Assembly: GCF_947387525.1 (NCBI RefSeq)
Contig: NZ_CANDNW010000018.1
Span: forward strand, 1-36,538
Source: Limosilactobacillus viscerum
GTDB taxonomy: Bacteria > Bacillota > Bacilli > Lactobacillales > Lactobacillaceae
Length of the DNA stretch: 36,538 nucleotides
Direction: 5' to 3'
Shown one piece after another: positions 22,833-31,925 of the stretch. Made by a program: the position numbers and the translations under genes. Numbering within the stretch: the first letter of the stretch is position 1; each line of letters opens with the position of its first letter. Under the pieces are notes generated by a model. It ran no database searches and had not been told where the DNA came from. It was given only the letters and a program-made list of their open reading frames with translations.

Positions 22833-23840
22833 TTAATAAACAATTTTAACTGATTGACCGGTTTCTAATGATTTTTGGCAAGCTAGAGCCAGTTGAACGG
22901 CACGCAAGCCATCGTTACCGCTAGCCATGACTGACTCATCATTAACAATACTGTTATGAAATGCGGTTAATTCACTTAAATATGCCTGCTGATAGCGGTC
23001 AATAAAGAAATATGGCATCTTATCAAGCTTAGAAGCGTCTTTTAAGTCTAATTCAACGGTCGAATTGCGGTCATTATCAGCCTTTGCCATTCCTTTATTA
23101 CCGAAAACTTCAGCGCGCTGGTCATAGCCATATACTGCCTGACGACTATTATCAATCACACCTAAGGCACCATTGCTGAACTTAAGCGTCACAATTGCGG
23201 TATCAATATCACCAAGTTCGCCAATTTGCGGATTAACTAGCACGGCACCTTTTGCTGTTACTTCTTCAACTTCACTGTTAGATAAGTAGCGAATTAAATC
23301 AAGGTCATGAATCATCATATCAAAGAACAGTCCACCTGAGCGCTTAACATATTCCAGTGACGGTGGCTCCGGGTCACGTGATGAAATTTTGATAATCTGC
23401 GGTGTACCAAGCGAACCATCAGTAACGCATTGGTGAATCCGCCAAAAATTATGGTCAAAGCGACGGTTAAAACCAACTTGAAGCTTAACACCACACTCAT
23501 CGACAATTGCAAGCAGACTTTTAATGCGCGCAACATCAGTATCAAGTGGCTTTTCACAAAAAATATCCTTACCAGCTCTTGCTGCGTCCTTAATAATCTG
23601 GGCATGAGTATCCGTAGCACTCGCAATTAGTACACAATCAACGTCATCTTTTTGCAGTAATTCATGATAATCGGCACTGTAGTACGGAAGATGATACTGG
23701 TCGACAACTGCCTGCAAATTTTCCTCGGTAGGATCCGCAATCCCAACAACTTGAAATTGGTCTGGCAGTATCATCAGGTTCTTTAAATGCATCTTTCCAA
23801 TCCGACCGAGACCAATTACAGCAATTCTCAATTTTGCCAC
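22833..23840 (-). CDS. Gfo/Idh/MocA oxidoreductase, inositol 2-dehydrogenase-like
   Basis: 335-residue NAD(P)-dependent dehydrogenase. The N-terminal Rossmann fold opens with RIAVIGLGRIGKMH, and the family's EKPLDTD motif (catalytic Lys) is near residue 95. The C-terminal alpha/beta domain has the GGLFFDMMIHDLDLIRYL helix with the active-site Asp/His typical of myo-inositol 2-dehydrogenases. It likely oxidises inositol or a related cyclic polyol or sugar. No other inositol catabolism gene (iolB-E) is next to it, so the substrate is uncertain. The start is taken as GTG 23840, 8 nt after GAAGGAG; the in-frame GTG at 23849 overlaps that ribosome site. Confidence 0.87.
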   Translation of the reverse strand: MAKLRIAVIGLGRIGKMHLKNLMILPDQFQVVGIADPTEENLQAVVDQYHLPYYSADYHELLQKDDVDCVLIASATDTHAQIIKDAARAGKDIFCEKPLDTDVARIKSLLAIVDECGVKLQVGFNRRFDHNFWRIHQCVTDGSLGTPQIIKISSRDPEPPSLEYVKRSGGLFFDMMIHDLDLIRYLSNSEVEEVTAKGAVLVNPQIGELGDIDTAIVTLKFSNGALGVIDNSRQAVYGYDQRAEVFGNKGMAKADNDRNSTVELDLKDASKLDKMPYFFIDRYQQAYLSELTAFHNSIVNDESVMASGNDGLRAVQLALACQKSLETGQSVKIVY

Positions 23841-24012
23841 TGAAATCACTCCTTCAAAGTAAAAGCATGCGCGATAAACTTATACTTTAATATTAGGAAC
23901 TATTCCTTGCTACCGTCAACAGGAGATCTGCCATTAAATCAAATTCGCATCCCCCCGAACATAATGCTAAAATATGATAGTATTTGAAACATTTAAGATG
24001 GGGAGTCTACTA

Positions 24013-26937
24013 ATGGATTTTACATTTACGAAACACCGGCCACTTAAGCGATTGTACTTGAAATATACAATCGTTTTCATCTTTCTAGCGGCCTGTATAT
24101 TTGGAACATACCTATTAACTGGTCATACCTTTATCTTGAGCAAGGATGCGTTAAACCAGCATCTGCCATTAATGGCAAACTACCGGGAAGCGCTGATCCA
24201 CTTTTTCCACCATCCCGGCCAAATTAATTACTGGTCATGGAAGATGGGGTTGGGGACTGATACATTCCAAGTTTATTCCTACTACACGATCGGGGACGTA
24301 TTTGCTTACCTTGCCCTACTCTTCCCTGCCGCTAAAATGACCCTCGCCTACCAGGTCATTAGTATGATCCGGCTGTATTGTGTTGGACTCTCCTTTGTTT
24401 ACTTTGCCCAGCACTTCAAATTTCGGGACAACGTGATTATTGCGGGAGCAACCACATACATGGTTAATGCTTTCCTGCTCTACGCTGCGATTGCCCAGCC
24501 ATTCTTTACGACCCCGTTCATTCTTTTCCCGTTAATCGTCGTTCAGATTGAACGAATACTCAAGGGCGGCAGTGCCTGGCCGTTGATGGGCGCCTTTACC
24601 TGGATGCTAATTAGTAACTACTACTTCGCCTTTGTTTTGGGTATCGGTGCCTTCATCTACCTAGTTTTACGCGTACTGACACACTACCGTCCCAAGTTAA
24701 ACTACTTGAAGACGCTTGGTAAATTAGCATTTGCCACCGTCTCAAGTATCTTGGTCTCTGCAATCATGCTGATACCAGAACTAATTGCGGTGACTAATTC
24801 TACCCGGACTGGGTCTGAATTTGCTAATGGCTTAAAAGTATACCCGCTTTACTACTACCTATTTCTCCCCAAACAGCTCATTAACGGTGGACAGTGGTAC
24901 TTTATGTACTGGACCGCTTTAGGGATAGTTTCAATCGGTTTCTTAGCCCTCGTCTATATATACAGCCGGCCAAAGAAGTATCCGTTAATGACCATTTCGC
25001 TTGCAATGTCATTGGTCATGCTCCTGATTCCCGCTGTTGGTGCCTTCTTCAACGGCATGATGTCAGCCTCTAACCGGTGGACGCTTCTTATCTATCTGCC
25101 ACTTTCGCTGGCCGTTTGTATCCTTGTCGAAGAAGCACCTCAATTAACCCGCCATGACCTCTGGATCCTCAATTGGGCAACAATCGTCTACCTGGTGGTA
25201 CTAATTGCTACGTACTACTTTGACGATAGCGACGACATGTTCATGCCCGTCCTCTTCCTAATTGTTTCACTAATGGCACTATGGATGGTCAACTTACACC
25301 ATACCCGTTTCCCTGATCGCTGGTTATTGGCAATTATTGTCCTTAACGCTGGCTTCAACGCGGTTTACTCTGCCTTTCCATTTAAGGGTGATTTTACCGC
25401 CAATATGCTGAGTCGCGGCGAATACCAAGCAATCACTGCTAATCGTTATGGGGGCCTCGACCAGGGACTAACAGGGAAGCCATTTTACCGGGTTTCAACA
25501 ATTAGCCAGAACCAGATTATTAACGACAATACTAATGCCGACGAACTGGGCCCTAACTTGGATAACGACCTTACCTCAGGACTCAACAGTATTGATTCCT
25601 ATTATTCATTACAAAACAAATATCTTGGTCAGTTTAATACTGCTCTACAAAACAACCAGTACCAGGCCAATATTCCTATTCGTCAGGCCGACGACCGCAG
25701 CGTAATGAATAATTTCTTTGGGGTTAAGTACCTCTTTGTTCAAAGCAACGGCAAGAACGCAACTAAGATCCCGGCTGGCTACTTCATGAATAAGGTAACC
25801 CCACCAGTAATCAATTATGATGTTGGGCAGCCAAGTCCACGAACGGTTCAAAAGGGAAAGAAACCACTGGTACCTACCCAAACCATCCGTTACCGGAGTG
25901 GACAATCCTTCCCACTGATGTACTGGCAGGGTGATTACATTAGCCACCAGCGCTACAATAAGCTTTCACCAACCGAAAAGGAACGGGCCTTAGCATCCGG
26001 GGTGGTCGTAAATGGTTCAACTAAGGGGATGCGTCCTGCTAACCTTCATAACCATGTTTCGACAATTAAGAATGTCCTAATGTCTAACCGCCTGAATAAG
26101 GTTAACCCCCACCACCTGAAGTACACCGATACCGATGAAAAATACCAGTTGCAATTCCCTGAATTGGAAAAGAAGAGTGTTGCTAACCGCTACCGGCAAG
26201 CCGAGCTCCACATCGAGTTTTCAAAGATTAAGTACACGCCATTTAGTATGAAGGAGCAAATTAAGTATGATAAACAGCACCTGCAAGAAATGGCATTAAA
26301 CCCTGGCAGTGTCATTAACCAGCGCTTTAACACGTATAAGTATTGGCGCTCCCATGTCTTGAATGGTTCACCAGACATCAGTTTCAAACTCAACTTTACC
26401 AGTAAGTTTGGGGATGCTAGCGTTATCCAAGCTAAGCAAAACGTCCTGTCGCTGTTTAAGAAGGTTAATAACACAACACTGAATATTGGCTATTACAAGA
26501 ATGGCCTACCAACGACCCTTACCTTCCAGCCTTCCAAACTGGGAACTTACCAGTTGGACTACAAGGTGGTTGCTGAAAAACTAGATAGTCACTATGATCA
26601 ACAGGTTAAGGAGGTTCAATCTCACGGCTTAACCAACCTTAAATTTGGTCAAAACCAATTTAGTGGTCGAATTACAACGCCGCGTCCCGGTGTCTTGACG
26701 TCTTCCATCCCCTACTCGACCGGTTGGCAAGTTAAAGTAGATGGCAAGGCTGCCAAGACAGTCCGGACAAACCAGGCCTTCTTAGGTGTATGGTTACCAC
26801 GTGGTCGGCACCAAGTTAAATTCACTTACCAAACACCTGGCCTTGCCACTGGTGCAAAGGTCAGCTTCATTGGTTTAGCATGGCTTATCGTTTCGGCTGT
26901 AATTACCGTTGTATGGCGCCAGCGAAAAGCAGAATAG
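24013..26937 (+). CDS. yfhO: YfhO family membrane glycosyltransferase-like protein
   Basis: 974-residue polytopic membrane protein of the YfhO family (GT-C-like fold). In Gram-positive bacteria such proteins take part in glycosylating lipoteichoic acid or other surface polymers, using a lipid-linked sugar. About twelve membrane helices fill residues 10-480, with the catalytic-type loop SKDALNQHLPLMANYR just after helix 1 (Asp in the usual GT-C position). A large extracellular domain (about 490-940) follows, then one last helix (GLAWLIVSAVITVVW) and a basic tail. I chose ATG 24013, preceded by GGGGAG; 23974 is a possible but poorer start. It is monocistronic. Confidence 0.85.
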   Translation: MDFTFTKHRPLKRLYLKYTIVFIFLAACIFGTYLLTGHTFILSKDALNQHLPLMANYREALIHFFHHPGQINYWSWKMGLGTDTFQVYSYYTIGDVFAYLALLFPAAKMTLAYQVISMIRLYCVGLSFVYFAQHFKFRDNVIIAGATTYMVNAFLLYAAIAQPFFTTPFILFPLIVVQIERILKGGSAWPLMGAFTWMLISNYYFAFVLGIGAFIYLVLRVLTHYRPKLNYLKTLGKLAFATVSSILVSAIMLIPELIAVTNSTRTGSEFANGLKVYPLYYYLFLPKQLINGGQWYFMYWTALGIVSIGFLALVYIYSRPKKYPLMTISLAMSLVMLLIPAVGAFFNGMMSASNRWTLLIYLPLSLAVCILVEEAPQLTRHDLWILNWATIVYLVVLIATYYFDDSDDMFMPVLFLIVSLMALWMVNLHHTRFPDRWLLAIIVLNAGFNAVYSAFPFKGDFTANMLSRGEYQAITANRYGGLDQGLTGKPFYRVSTISQNQIINDNTNADELGPNLDNDLTSGLNSIDSYYSLQNKYLGQFNTALQNNQYQANIPIRQADDRSVMNNFFGVKYLFVQSNGKNATKIPAGYFMNKVTPPVINYDVGQPSPRTVQKGKKPLVPTQTIRYRSGQSFPLMYWQGDYISHQRYNKLSPTEKERALASGVVVNGSTKGMRPANLHNHVSTIKNVLMSNRLNKVNPHHLKYTDTDEKYQLQFPELEKKSVANRYRQAELHIEFSKIKYTPFSMKEQIKYDKQHLQEMALNPGSVINQRFNTYKYWRSHVLNGSPDISFKLNFTSKFGDASVIQAKQNVLSLFKKVNNTTLNIGYYKNGLPTTLTFQPSKLGTYQLDYKVVAEKLDSHYDQQVKEVQSHGLTNLKFGQNQFSGRITTPRPGVLTSSIPYSTGWQVKVDGKAAKTVRTNQAFLGVWLPRGRHQVKFTYQTPGLATGAKVSFIGLAWLIVSAVITVVWRQRKAE

Positions 26938-26950
26938 GTTGCTAGTTGAG

Positions 26951-27023
26951 TTTCCTAGGTTATTCTTAATATTAGGAAAAATAAAAAGATCGAGAAGGAA
27001 AAATTTCTTCCCGATCTTTTTTT
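26951..27023. terminator. Two hairpins between convergent yfhO and the ABC transporter operon
   Basis: TTTCCTA (26951-26957) pairs with TAGGAAA (26973-26979). A stronger one follows: AAAAAGATCG (26983-26992) with CGATCTTTTT (27012-27021), an inner GAAG/CTTC, and T/A runs both ways. The second can terminate both convergent units. Confidence 0.8.
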
Positions 27024-27038
27024 GTTGTAATATCAAAC

Positions 27039-27692
27039 TTAAGCCAAGTGACGACGAAGATACTTAGCCAATAACGATAAGGAGTAGCAAACGATAAAGT
27101 ATAGTACCGCTAACGCTACAAACATTGGAATGATGTAGTTGGTATTTTGACCGTAGATGATTTGAGCATGGTACATCAATTCCGGCAGGACGATGATTGT
27201 TGCCAGTGATGTATCCTTAACCAGTGAAATAAACTGACTAACTAATGCTGGCATCATGTTCCGAATAGCCTGTGGTAAGACGATGATCCGTAAAGCCTGC
27301 CAACGAGTTAAACCGTTTGCAAGTGCCCCTTCTGTCTGACCATAATCAATGGAGTTAATCCCGGACCGAACAATTTCTGCGACCATTGATGATTCAAAGA
27401 TTGACATTGCCATGATAGCGGCCGGAATAATTTCCGGCTTAATACCAATATTTGGTAAACCGAAGTAAGTAAAGAAGATAATCAGCAGCAACGGCAGGTT
27501 CCGAATAATGTCAATCACAAAGCCGACAATCGCTGATAGGTACTTAATCTTTTCGTAACGAATAATTCCCAAGATTGTTCCCAAAATAAAGCTGATCACA
27601 ATTGAAGCAACTGAGATTTCAATCGTCACCCACAAGCCTTGGAGGAGGAAGCGGATGTTGATCCATGAGTAAGCATCAATAAATTTTTGCAT
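27039..27692 (-). CDS. Polar amino acid ABC transporter permease
   Basis: 217-residue inner-membrane permease of the His/Glu/Gln (GlnP/HisM) type with about five helices. The EAA loop that contacts the ATPase is QTEGALANGLTRWQALRIIVLPQAIRNM (shown to its key residues: E-G-A-x-A-x-G, I-x-L-P-Q-A), at about residues 120-145. Last gene of a four-gene leftward operon and 17 bp after the other permease; the two would form the heterodimeric channel. ATG 27692 lies behind GGGGGTGGG. Confidence 0.88.
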   Translation of the reverse strand: MQKFIDAYSWINIRFLLQGLWVTIEISVASIVISFILGTILGIIRYEKIKYLSAIVGFVIDIIRNLPLLLIIFFTYFGLPNIGIKPEIIPAAIMAMSIFESSMVAEIVRSGINSIDYGQTEGALANGLTRWQALRIIVLPQAIRNMMPALVSQFISLVKDTSLATIIVLPELMYHAQIIYGQNTNYIIPMFVALAVLYFIVCYSLSLLAKYLRRHLA

Positions 27693-27709
27693 CTAACCCA
27701 CCCCCTAAG

Positions 27710-28342
27710 CTAATTTTTTTCTAAGTACCGCATGTAGTAACTAAGCGGTAAGGTGATAATTAAGTAAAGGACACCAACAATAAAGTAAGTTGGCATCGTT
27801 TCAAGCGTATCGTTAGCAATCAGATTTCCCTGGTACATTAGGTCAAAGCCAGCCACAAAGGCGAGGACTGAGGAGTTCTTCACCAGGTTAATAAACTGGT
27901 TGCCGAGTGGTGGAATAACAACCTTAAAGGCTTGGGGCAAAATGATGTACCGCATTGCTTGACTGTAGGTCATCCCATTGGCCAGAGCCCCCTCGAGCTG
28001 ACCACCTTCGACTGAATTAATTCCGGCACGAACTGTTTCAGCAATAAAGGAAGAAGTATAAAGAGTTAGCCCGATCGTCCCGGCAGTAAAACCATTAATC
28101 TTTGCAATGTACATTGGAACAATCAGGAAAAAGCCCATTGCGATTACTAGCAGGGGGATGTTCCGGAATACTTCAACGTACACATTACCAATGATCCGGA
28201 CTACCCGGTGACTGGAAATTTCTAGTAATGCAAAGAAAGTACCAATAATCAAGCTACCAATAAGGGCAATCACACTACAAAAGATGGTATTCCAGAGACC
28301 CATCAGTAATGGTTGCCACTGACTTGTAATTAAATTAATCAT
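27710..28342 (-). CDS. Polar amino acid ABC transporter permease
   Basis: 210-residue permease, partner of the previous gene, with about five membrane helices and the same EAA loop (QLEGALANGMTYSQAMRYII, then LPQAF) near residues 117-140. The N-terminal half includes the RNIPLLV segment typical of the HisMQ family. Its ATG overlaps the stop codon of the substrate-binding protein gene (TAATG), so translation is coupled. The two permeases differ enough that they are a heterodimer pair rather than a recent copy. Confidence 0.88.
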   Translation of the reverse strand: MINLITSQWQPLLMGLWNTIFCSVIALIGSLIIGTFFALLEISSHRVVRIIGNVYVEVFRNIPLLVIAMGFFLIVPMYIAKINGFTAGTIGLTLYTSSFIAETVRAGINSVEGGQLEGALANGMTYSQAMRYIILPQAFKVVIPPLGNQFINLVKNSSVLAFVAGFDLMYQGNLIANDTLETMPTYFIVGVLYLIITLPLSYYMRYLEKN

Positions 28343-29175
28343 TAGCGTTTCATCTCCTGGTAATTAAATCCTTTGACGTGACCAAACCACTTAAGCAGAA
28401 GCCGGTTATACGTCCCGTTCTTTTCAAGCCGTTCGAGGGCCCAGTTTAACTTGTTGCGGAAGCGGGCCTGGTTTTTATTAACCGCAATCCCGTAAGGTTC
28501 CTTAGTAAAGTTGCCACCGATAACCTCATAATTAGGATTTTCTGCTGCCATCCCATAAAGGATCCCATTATCAGTTGTCAATGCATCCCCTTGCTTGGAC
28601 TTCAATGCCGTCATTGCTTGAGCATAATCAGACAATTGGAGGACGCGCGCCTTGGGAGCATACTTAGCAACATTTTTAACGGAATTAGAACCAGATACCC
28701 CCAGGATTACTTCACCAGGTTTGTTAAGATCCTTGATGCTCTTGATTGGACTTCCCTTTTTAACCAGGAGTGACTGACCAGCATCAAAGTACGAGTGAGT
28801 AAAATCAACCTGTTTTTCCCGTTCCGGAGTAATTGTCATTGTTGCCATAATTGCATCAATGTTACCGTTCTTTAAGAGTGGAACCCGGGTACCACTAGTA
28901 ACGGGGACAAAGGTACACTTACCATTAGGACCGAGGATCTCCTTTGTCATTGCCTTAGCTAGGTCAATTTCAAATCCTTCGAGCCGGCCGGTTTTAATGT
29001 CTTCCAGACCGAATAAGCGGGTATCAGCCTTAACCCCCCAGGTAATCCGGTTGGCTTTTTGGTCAGCAGTTAAGACATCTTGCTGCGCAACTGACTTACC
29101 AGCACAAGCAGTAAGGCTAACAAGCATGAGGGCAGCTAAGCACCCCACACCTAGTAAATGCCATAATTTTCGCAT
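28342..29175 (-). CDS. Amino acid ABC transporter substrate-binding lipoprotein
   Basis: 277-residue family-3 solute-binding protein, probably for glutamate, glutamine or aspartate. The signal peptide ends in the lipobox LTAC (near residue 24), so it is anchored to the membrane outside. Family landmarks: ITWGVKADTRLFGLED, GFEIDLAKAM and the ligand-binding stretch ITPEREKQVDFTHSYFDAG. I start at ATG 29175, because AGAAGG lies upstream at a workable distance and the protein then opens with a normal signal peptide MRKLWHLLG; an upstream in-frame start at 29211 would overlap the end of the ATPase gene. Confidence 0.88.
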   Translation of the reverse strand: MRKLWHLLGVGCLAALMLVSLTACAGKSVAQQDVLTADQKANRITWGVKADTRLFGLEDIKTGRLEGFEIDLAKAMTKEILGPNGKCTFVPVTSGTRVPLLKNGNIDAIMATMTITPEREKQVDFTHSYFDAGQSLLVKKGSPIKSIKDLNKPGEVILGVSGSNSVKNVAKYAPKARVLQLSDYAQAMTALKSKQGDALTTDNGILYGMAAENPNYEVIGGNFTKEPYGIAVNKNQARFRNKLNWALERLEKNGTYNRLLLKWFGHVKGFNYQEMKR

Positions 29176-29197
29176 TGTGATCACACCTTCTCCCGTA

Positions 29198-29912
29198 TTA
29201 TAAGTGACCACTAATTTTACTCATGAATTCACGAGCACGGTCGGAAGAAGGTTGGTCACCAAAGAACTTTTCGGTTGAATCATCTTCGAGGATCTGACCG
29301 TCAGCCATGAAGATAACCCGGTCAGCAACTGCCCGTGCAAAGCCCATTTCGTGGGTAACCACGAGCATCGTCATGTTGGAATTCTTCGCAATGTCTTTCA
29401 TAACATCCAAAACATCATCAATCATTTCTGGATCAAGGGCACTAGTCGGCTCATCAAAGAGTAAGCACTTTGGCTTCATCGCTAGACTACGAGCAATTGC
29501 GATCCGTTGCTTCTGACCACCAGATAGCTGACTCGGCATGTTCTCTGCCTTATTAGCGAGGCCAACCTTTTCCAGTAGCTGCATGGCTAATTCACGGTTT
29601 TCATCTTCTGGCCGTTTCAAAACCACCCGTGGTGCAAGCATAATGTTCTCAAGGACCGACTTGTTGTTGTATAAGTTGAAGTGCTGGAAAACCATCCCAA
29701 CATCACGACGAAGCTTATTAATGTTGGTCCCTTTATCTGACAGGTCGTAATTGTTAACAATCAACTTTCCTGATTGGATCGGGTCCAGCCCATTAATCGT
29801 CCGAATCAGGGTACTCTTCCCTGAACCTGATGGTCCAATCAAAACCACCGTTTCACCGGCGTCAACATTTAAATTAATATTTTTCAACATTATGGAATTC
29901 AATCATAGACAT
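29198..29912 (-). pseudogene. Amino acid ABC transporter ATPase gene with deleted 5' segment
   Basis: GlnQ-type ATPase with Walker A GPSGSGKST, signature LSGGQKQR, Walker B LLFDEPTSALD and an intact His switch (VVTHEMG). The normal start at 29912 (ATG behind GAGGGGAAAG) reads MSMIEFHNVEKY and then hits TAA at 29876-29874. A second frame opens in the same bases (ATG 29890: MLKNINLNV) and continues to 29198. The usual N-terminus runs MSMIEFxNVEKYYGxFxVLKNINL, so a segment was lost, probably between repeats of TTGAAAAATATTA. The A-loop Tyr that stacks on ATP is gone. A shortened protein might still be made by re-initiation; its activity is doubtful. A sequencing error is the main alternative. 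Confidence 0.75.
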
Positions 29913-29964
29913 TCTCTTTCCCCTCATCCCTATATAAATTGTGTTATTTCGCACACAATAAATT

Positions 29965-29993
29965 ATTATAGGACTTGTTATTTGAGCGGTAAA
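29965..29993 (-). promoter_or_regulatory. Promoter of the amino acid ABC transporter operon
   Basis: On the minus strand TTTACC (29993-29988) and TATAAT (29970-29965) are 17 bp apart. A small TTGTGT/ACACAA hairpin (29938-29957) follows in the leader, ahead of the ribosome site of the ATPase gene. Confidence 0.65.
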
Positions 29994-30004
29994 GGGCTGA
30001 ACGA

Positions 30005-30163
30005 TTAAGATTGTGAATTCTGTTGCTTACGTTGTTTGTGGAGCGCTGCTGTATGTTCAGAAAGGAAGAAGCCACTCCATTTCATCTTTCCTCGATCATG
30101 GTAATAATAGCGAAAAAATTCACTAGCTACCTTATCTGCCGTCTGGTCATCATAAAAGCGCAC
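30005..30163 (-). CDS. YolD-like small protein of the umuC operon
   Basis: 52-residue protein starting at GTG 30163, which lies right behind GGAGG at the end of the preceding gene. The stretch YHDRGKMKWSGFFLSEHTAA (about residues 21-40) matches the core of YolD-like proteins (D-R-G-x-x-K-W-x-x-x-x-L-P/S-E-H), which accompany umuC genes in Firmicutes and are thought to modulate the polymerase. A longer reading from 30214 has no ribosome site. It is the third gene of the SOS-controlled operon. Confidence 0.6.
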   Translation of the reverse strand: MRFYDDQTADKVASEFFRYYYHDRGKMKWSGFFLSEHTAALHKQRKQQNSQS

Positions 30164-30164
30164 T

Positions 30165-30482
30165 TTAATTAACCTCCATTCGAAAGATCTGTCGCTCCTG
30201 GCGGGAAAAGCCACGATATGTAAAGGTAAATTGATAGCTTTCCCGAATAATTTTTAAGATTGCGATGAGCTGACTAAAGCTTGCATCAACTAAGCGGGCA
30301 ATTGGGATTGAACGGGTATACTCACCAGGTCGTTGGCGGTAAAAGAAAAGGTTGTAGCCGTTAATCGGCAAAAAGGCCACGATTGAAATCCAATAACGAT
30401 AATGGTATTGACTTACAAAAGCCTGGTCAATCCGGTCCACAATTAATTGTCCTTCCCGCTTACTATTCCAAACTGTTGCCAC
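30165..30482 (-). CDS. umuC operon protein of unknown function
   Basis: 105-residue, basic, beta-rich protein (DAFVSQYHYRYWISIVAFLP in its first half begins after residue 19) with no motif I recognise. The start is GTG 30482, with GGAGG 8 nt upstream; it overlaps the end of umuC by 20 bp and is followed after 1 bp by the YolD-like gene. The tight overlap marks it as part of the SOS operon. It may be a conserved accessory protein of the translesion polymerase in lactobacilli, but that rests on position only. Confidence 0.6.
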   Translation of the reverse strand: MATVWNSKREGQLIVDRIDQAFVSQYHYRYWISIVAFLPINGYNLFFYRQRPGEYTRSIPIARLVDASFSQLIAILKIIRESYQFTFTYRGFSRQERQIFRMEVN

Positions 30483-31761
30483 CGCTGTGACCTCCCACTA
30501 AGTTGCTTCGGGCAATAAAAGTTCCGCCACGTTTAAGACTGCTTGCCCGCATAATCGCGGTTTTGCCATACCGTTGCCGAATCTCATCCATTGTATCCTC
30601 AAGTTTGACTAGGTTAAGACGTGGTGAATCAAAGAAACTTAACTGCTCGCCAAAGCGGTTGGCCAGCCGCGTGCATGAGACTCCTACATGGCGGATTGCG
30701 GCTTGCCCGTCCCAGTATTTCTCAAATAAATAGATTAGCTGGGCGTTAATTAAGTTTGTGTCCGCCGTCGAAAAGGGGAGCTTTAAGGAGTGGGCAAAGC
30801 CGGACCGGCCATTAATGTCCACTACCCCCATCGAGTAACCGACATAGAGGTAAACACCACCCGCCTGCTTATTATGCGCCCGTAGCCGTGCAGCCACCTG
30901 AGCGCAAATTTCACGAATTACTACTTCAATTTCTTCTTTTTGCGCGTAATCCCGGGGCAAGACCTGTGAATTACCGAGACTTTTATCATTGCGAAGAACC
31001 GTCTCCTTTAGACTAGTACGGTCAATCCCCCACGCGGTCGCATATAATTGGGTACCGATTATGCCAAGCTGCGCCTTTAGCTGAAAGGGGTCACAGTGAG
31101 CTAATTGGTACATATTATGAATTCCAAGCCGGGCCAAGCGGCGGGCTGTCCGGGTATTGATTCCCCAAACGTCAGTAATATTGGGGATGGACCAGATCCG
31201 CTGACGGACAGTTTGGTTGGTAATGACCCCAATAAACTCACGATTATGCTTTGAATAAACGTCTAACGCAATTTTGGCTTGCAGGGGATTATTCCCCAAG
31301 CCAACCGTTGTAATTAATCCTAAGCGTTCCTTAACTGTTCGCTGAATTTGACGAATAACCTGGAGAATGTTATTACCAAAGAGTCGCCATGAATGCGTAA
31401 TATCTAAGATCGACTCATCGATCGAATACGGCAGCAGGTCTTCATCTGCGGCGAATTCGTTAAAGATTTTATTAACTGCCAGGTTCTTTTCAATGTATAG
31501 GTTCATCCGGGGCGGCACAATAAATAAACGGTCATCATGCGGAAGGTCACGGGCACGGTTCACATTTGAGACATGATACCGCTGCTTTGCGGCCGGGGAT
31601 GAGGCAAGAATTAAGCCACCACCAGTATTAGCTGCCTCAGACATGACTACTAACGGAGTCGTTAAGGGGTCAAGTCCCCGTTCACTGCATTCCACGGTAG
31701 CATAAAAGGATTTGTTATCAATTAATAGGAATACTCCCGCTGGTTCATGAGAATAATCCAT
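30463..31761 (-). CDS. umuC: Y-family DNA polymerase (UmuC/DinB-like)
   Basis: 432-residue translesion DNA polymerase. The palm motif LLIDNKSFYATVEC contains the first metal ligand (Asp15) and the steric-gate region, and SIDESILDI (from about 113) supplies the catalytic Asp115-Glu116 pair. Helix-hairpin-helix-like residues WGINTRTARRLARLG lie near 205, then a little-finger domain. It lacks a clear beta-clamp tail of E. coli type. ATG 31761 is preferred: AGGTGG lies 9 nt upstream, while the GTG three codons earlier overlaps this site. Two LexA-type boxes lie just upstream, so it is DNA-damage inducible. Confidence 0.9.
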   Translation of the reverse strand: MDYSHEPAGVFLLIDNKSFYATVECSERGLDPLTTPLVVMSEAANTGGGLILASSPAAKQRYHVSNVNRARDLPHDDRLFIVPPRMNLYIEKNLAVNKIFNEFAADEDLLPYSIDESILDITHSWRLFGNNILQVIRQIQRTVKERLGLITTVGLGNNPLQAKIALDVYSKHNREFIGVITNQTVRQRIWSIPNITDVWGINTRTARRLARLGIHNMYQLAHCDPFQLKAQLGIIGTQLYATAWGIDRTSLKETVLRNDKSLGNSQVLPRDYAQKEEIEVVIREICAQVAARLRAHNKQAGGVYLYVGYSMGVVDINGRSGFAHSLKLPFSTADTNLINAQLIYLFEKYWDGQAAIRHVGVSCTRLANRFGEQLSFFDSPRLNLVKLEDTMDEIRQRYGKTAIMRASSLKRGGTFIARSNLVGGHSGGNSLE

Positions 31762-31778
31762 ATTGTCCACCCACCTAT

Positions 31779-31827
31779 CGAACGTTTGTTTGTATAATCA
31801 AATATTAGCATATAGAACATGTGTTCG
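31779..31827. promoter_or_regulatory. Two SOS (LexA) boxes upstream of umuC
   Basis: CGAAC-GTTT-GTTTG (31779-31792) and AGAAC-ATGT-GTTCG (31814-31827) each match the Gram-positive LexA palindrome CGAAC-N4-GTTCG at 9 of 10 positions, 35 bp apart. They lie between umuC and the divergent RNA phosphotransferase gene and could affect both. Confidence 0.8.
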
Positions 31828-31925
31828 TAAAGGGTGAACTTGATAAAATTCCCCGATAATTCAAAGTAATATGTTAAGTTTATAGTTAGTTTACATAATT
31901 TAAGTATTGTGAAGGAGAAAATAAG

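Noticed and set aside
28342-29211. Longer start for the substrate-binding protein at 29211
   Set aside because: It would overlap the end of the ATPase gene and put 12 polar residues before the signal peptide; ATG 29175 gives a standard lipoprotein signal.
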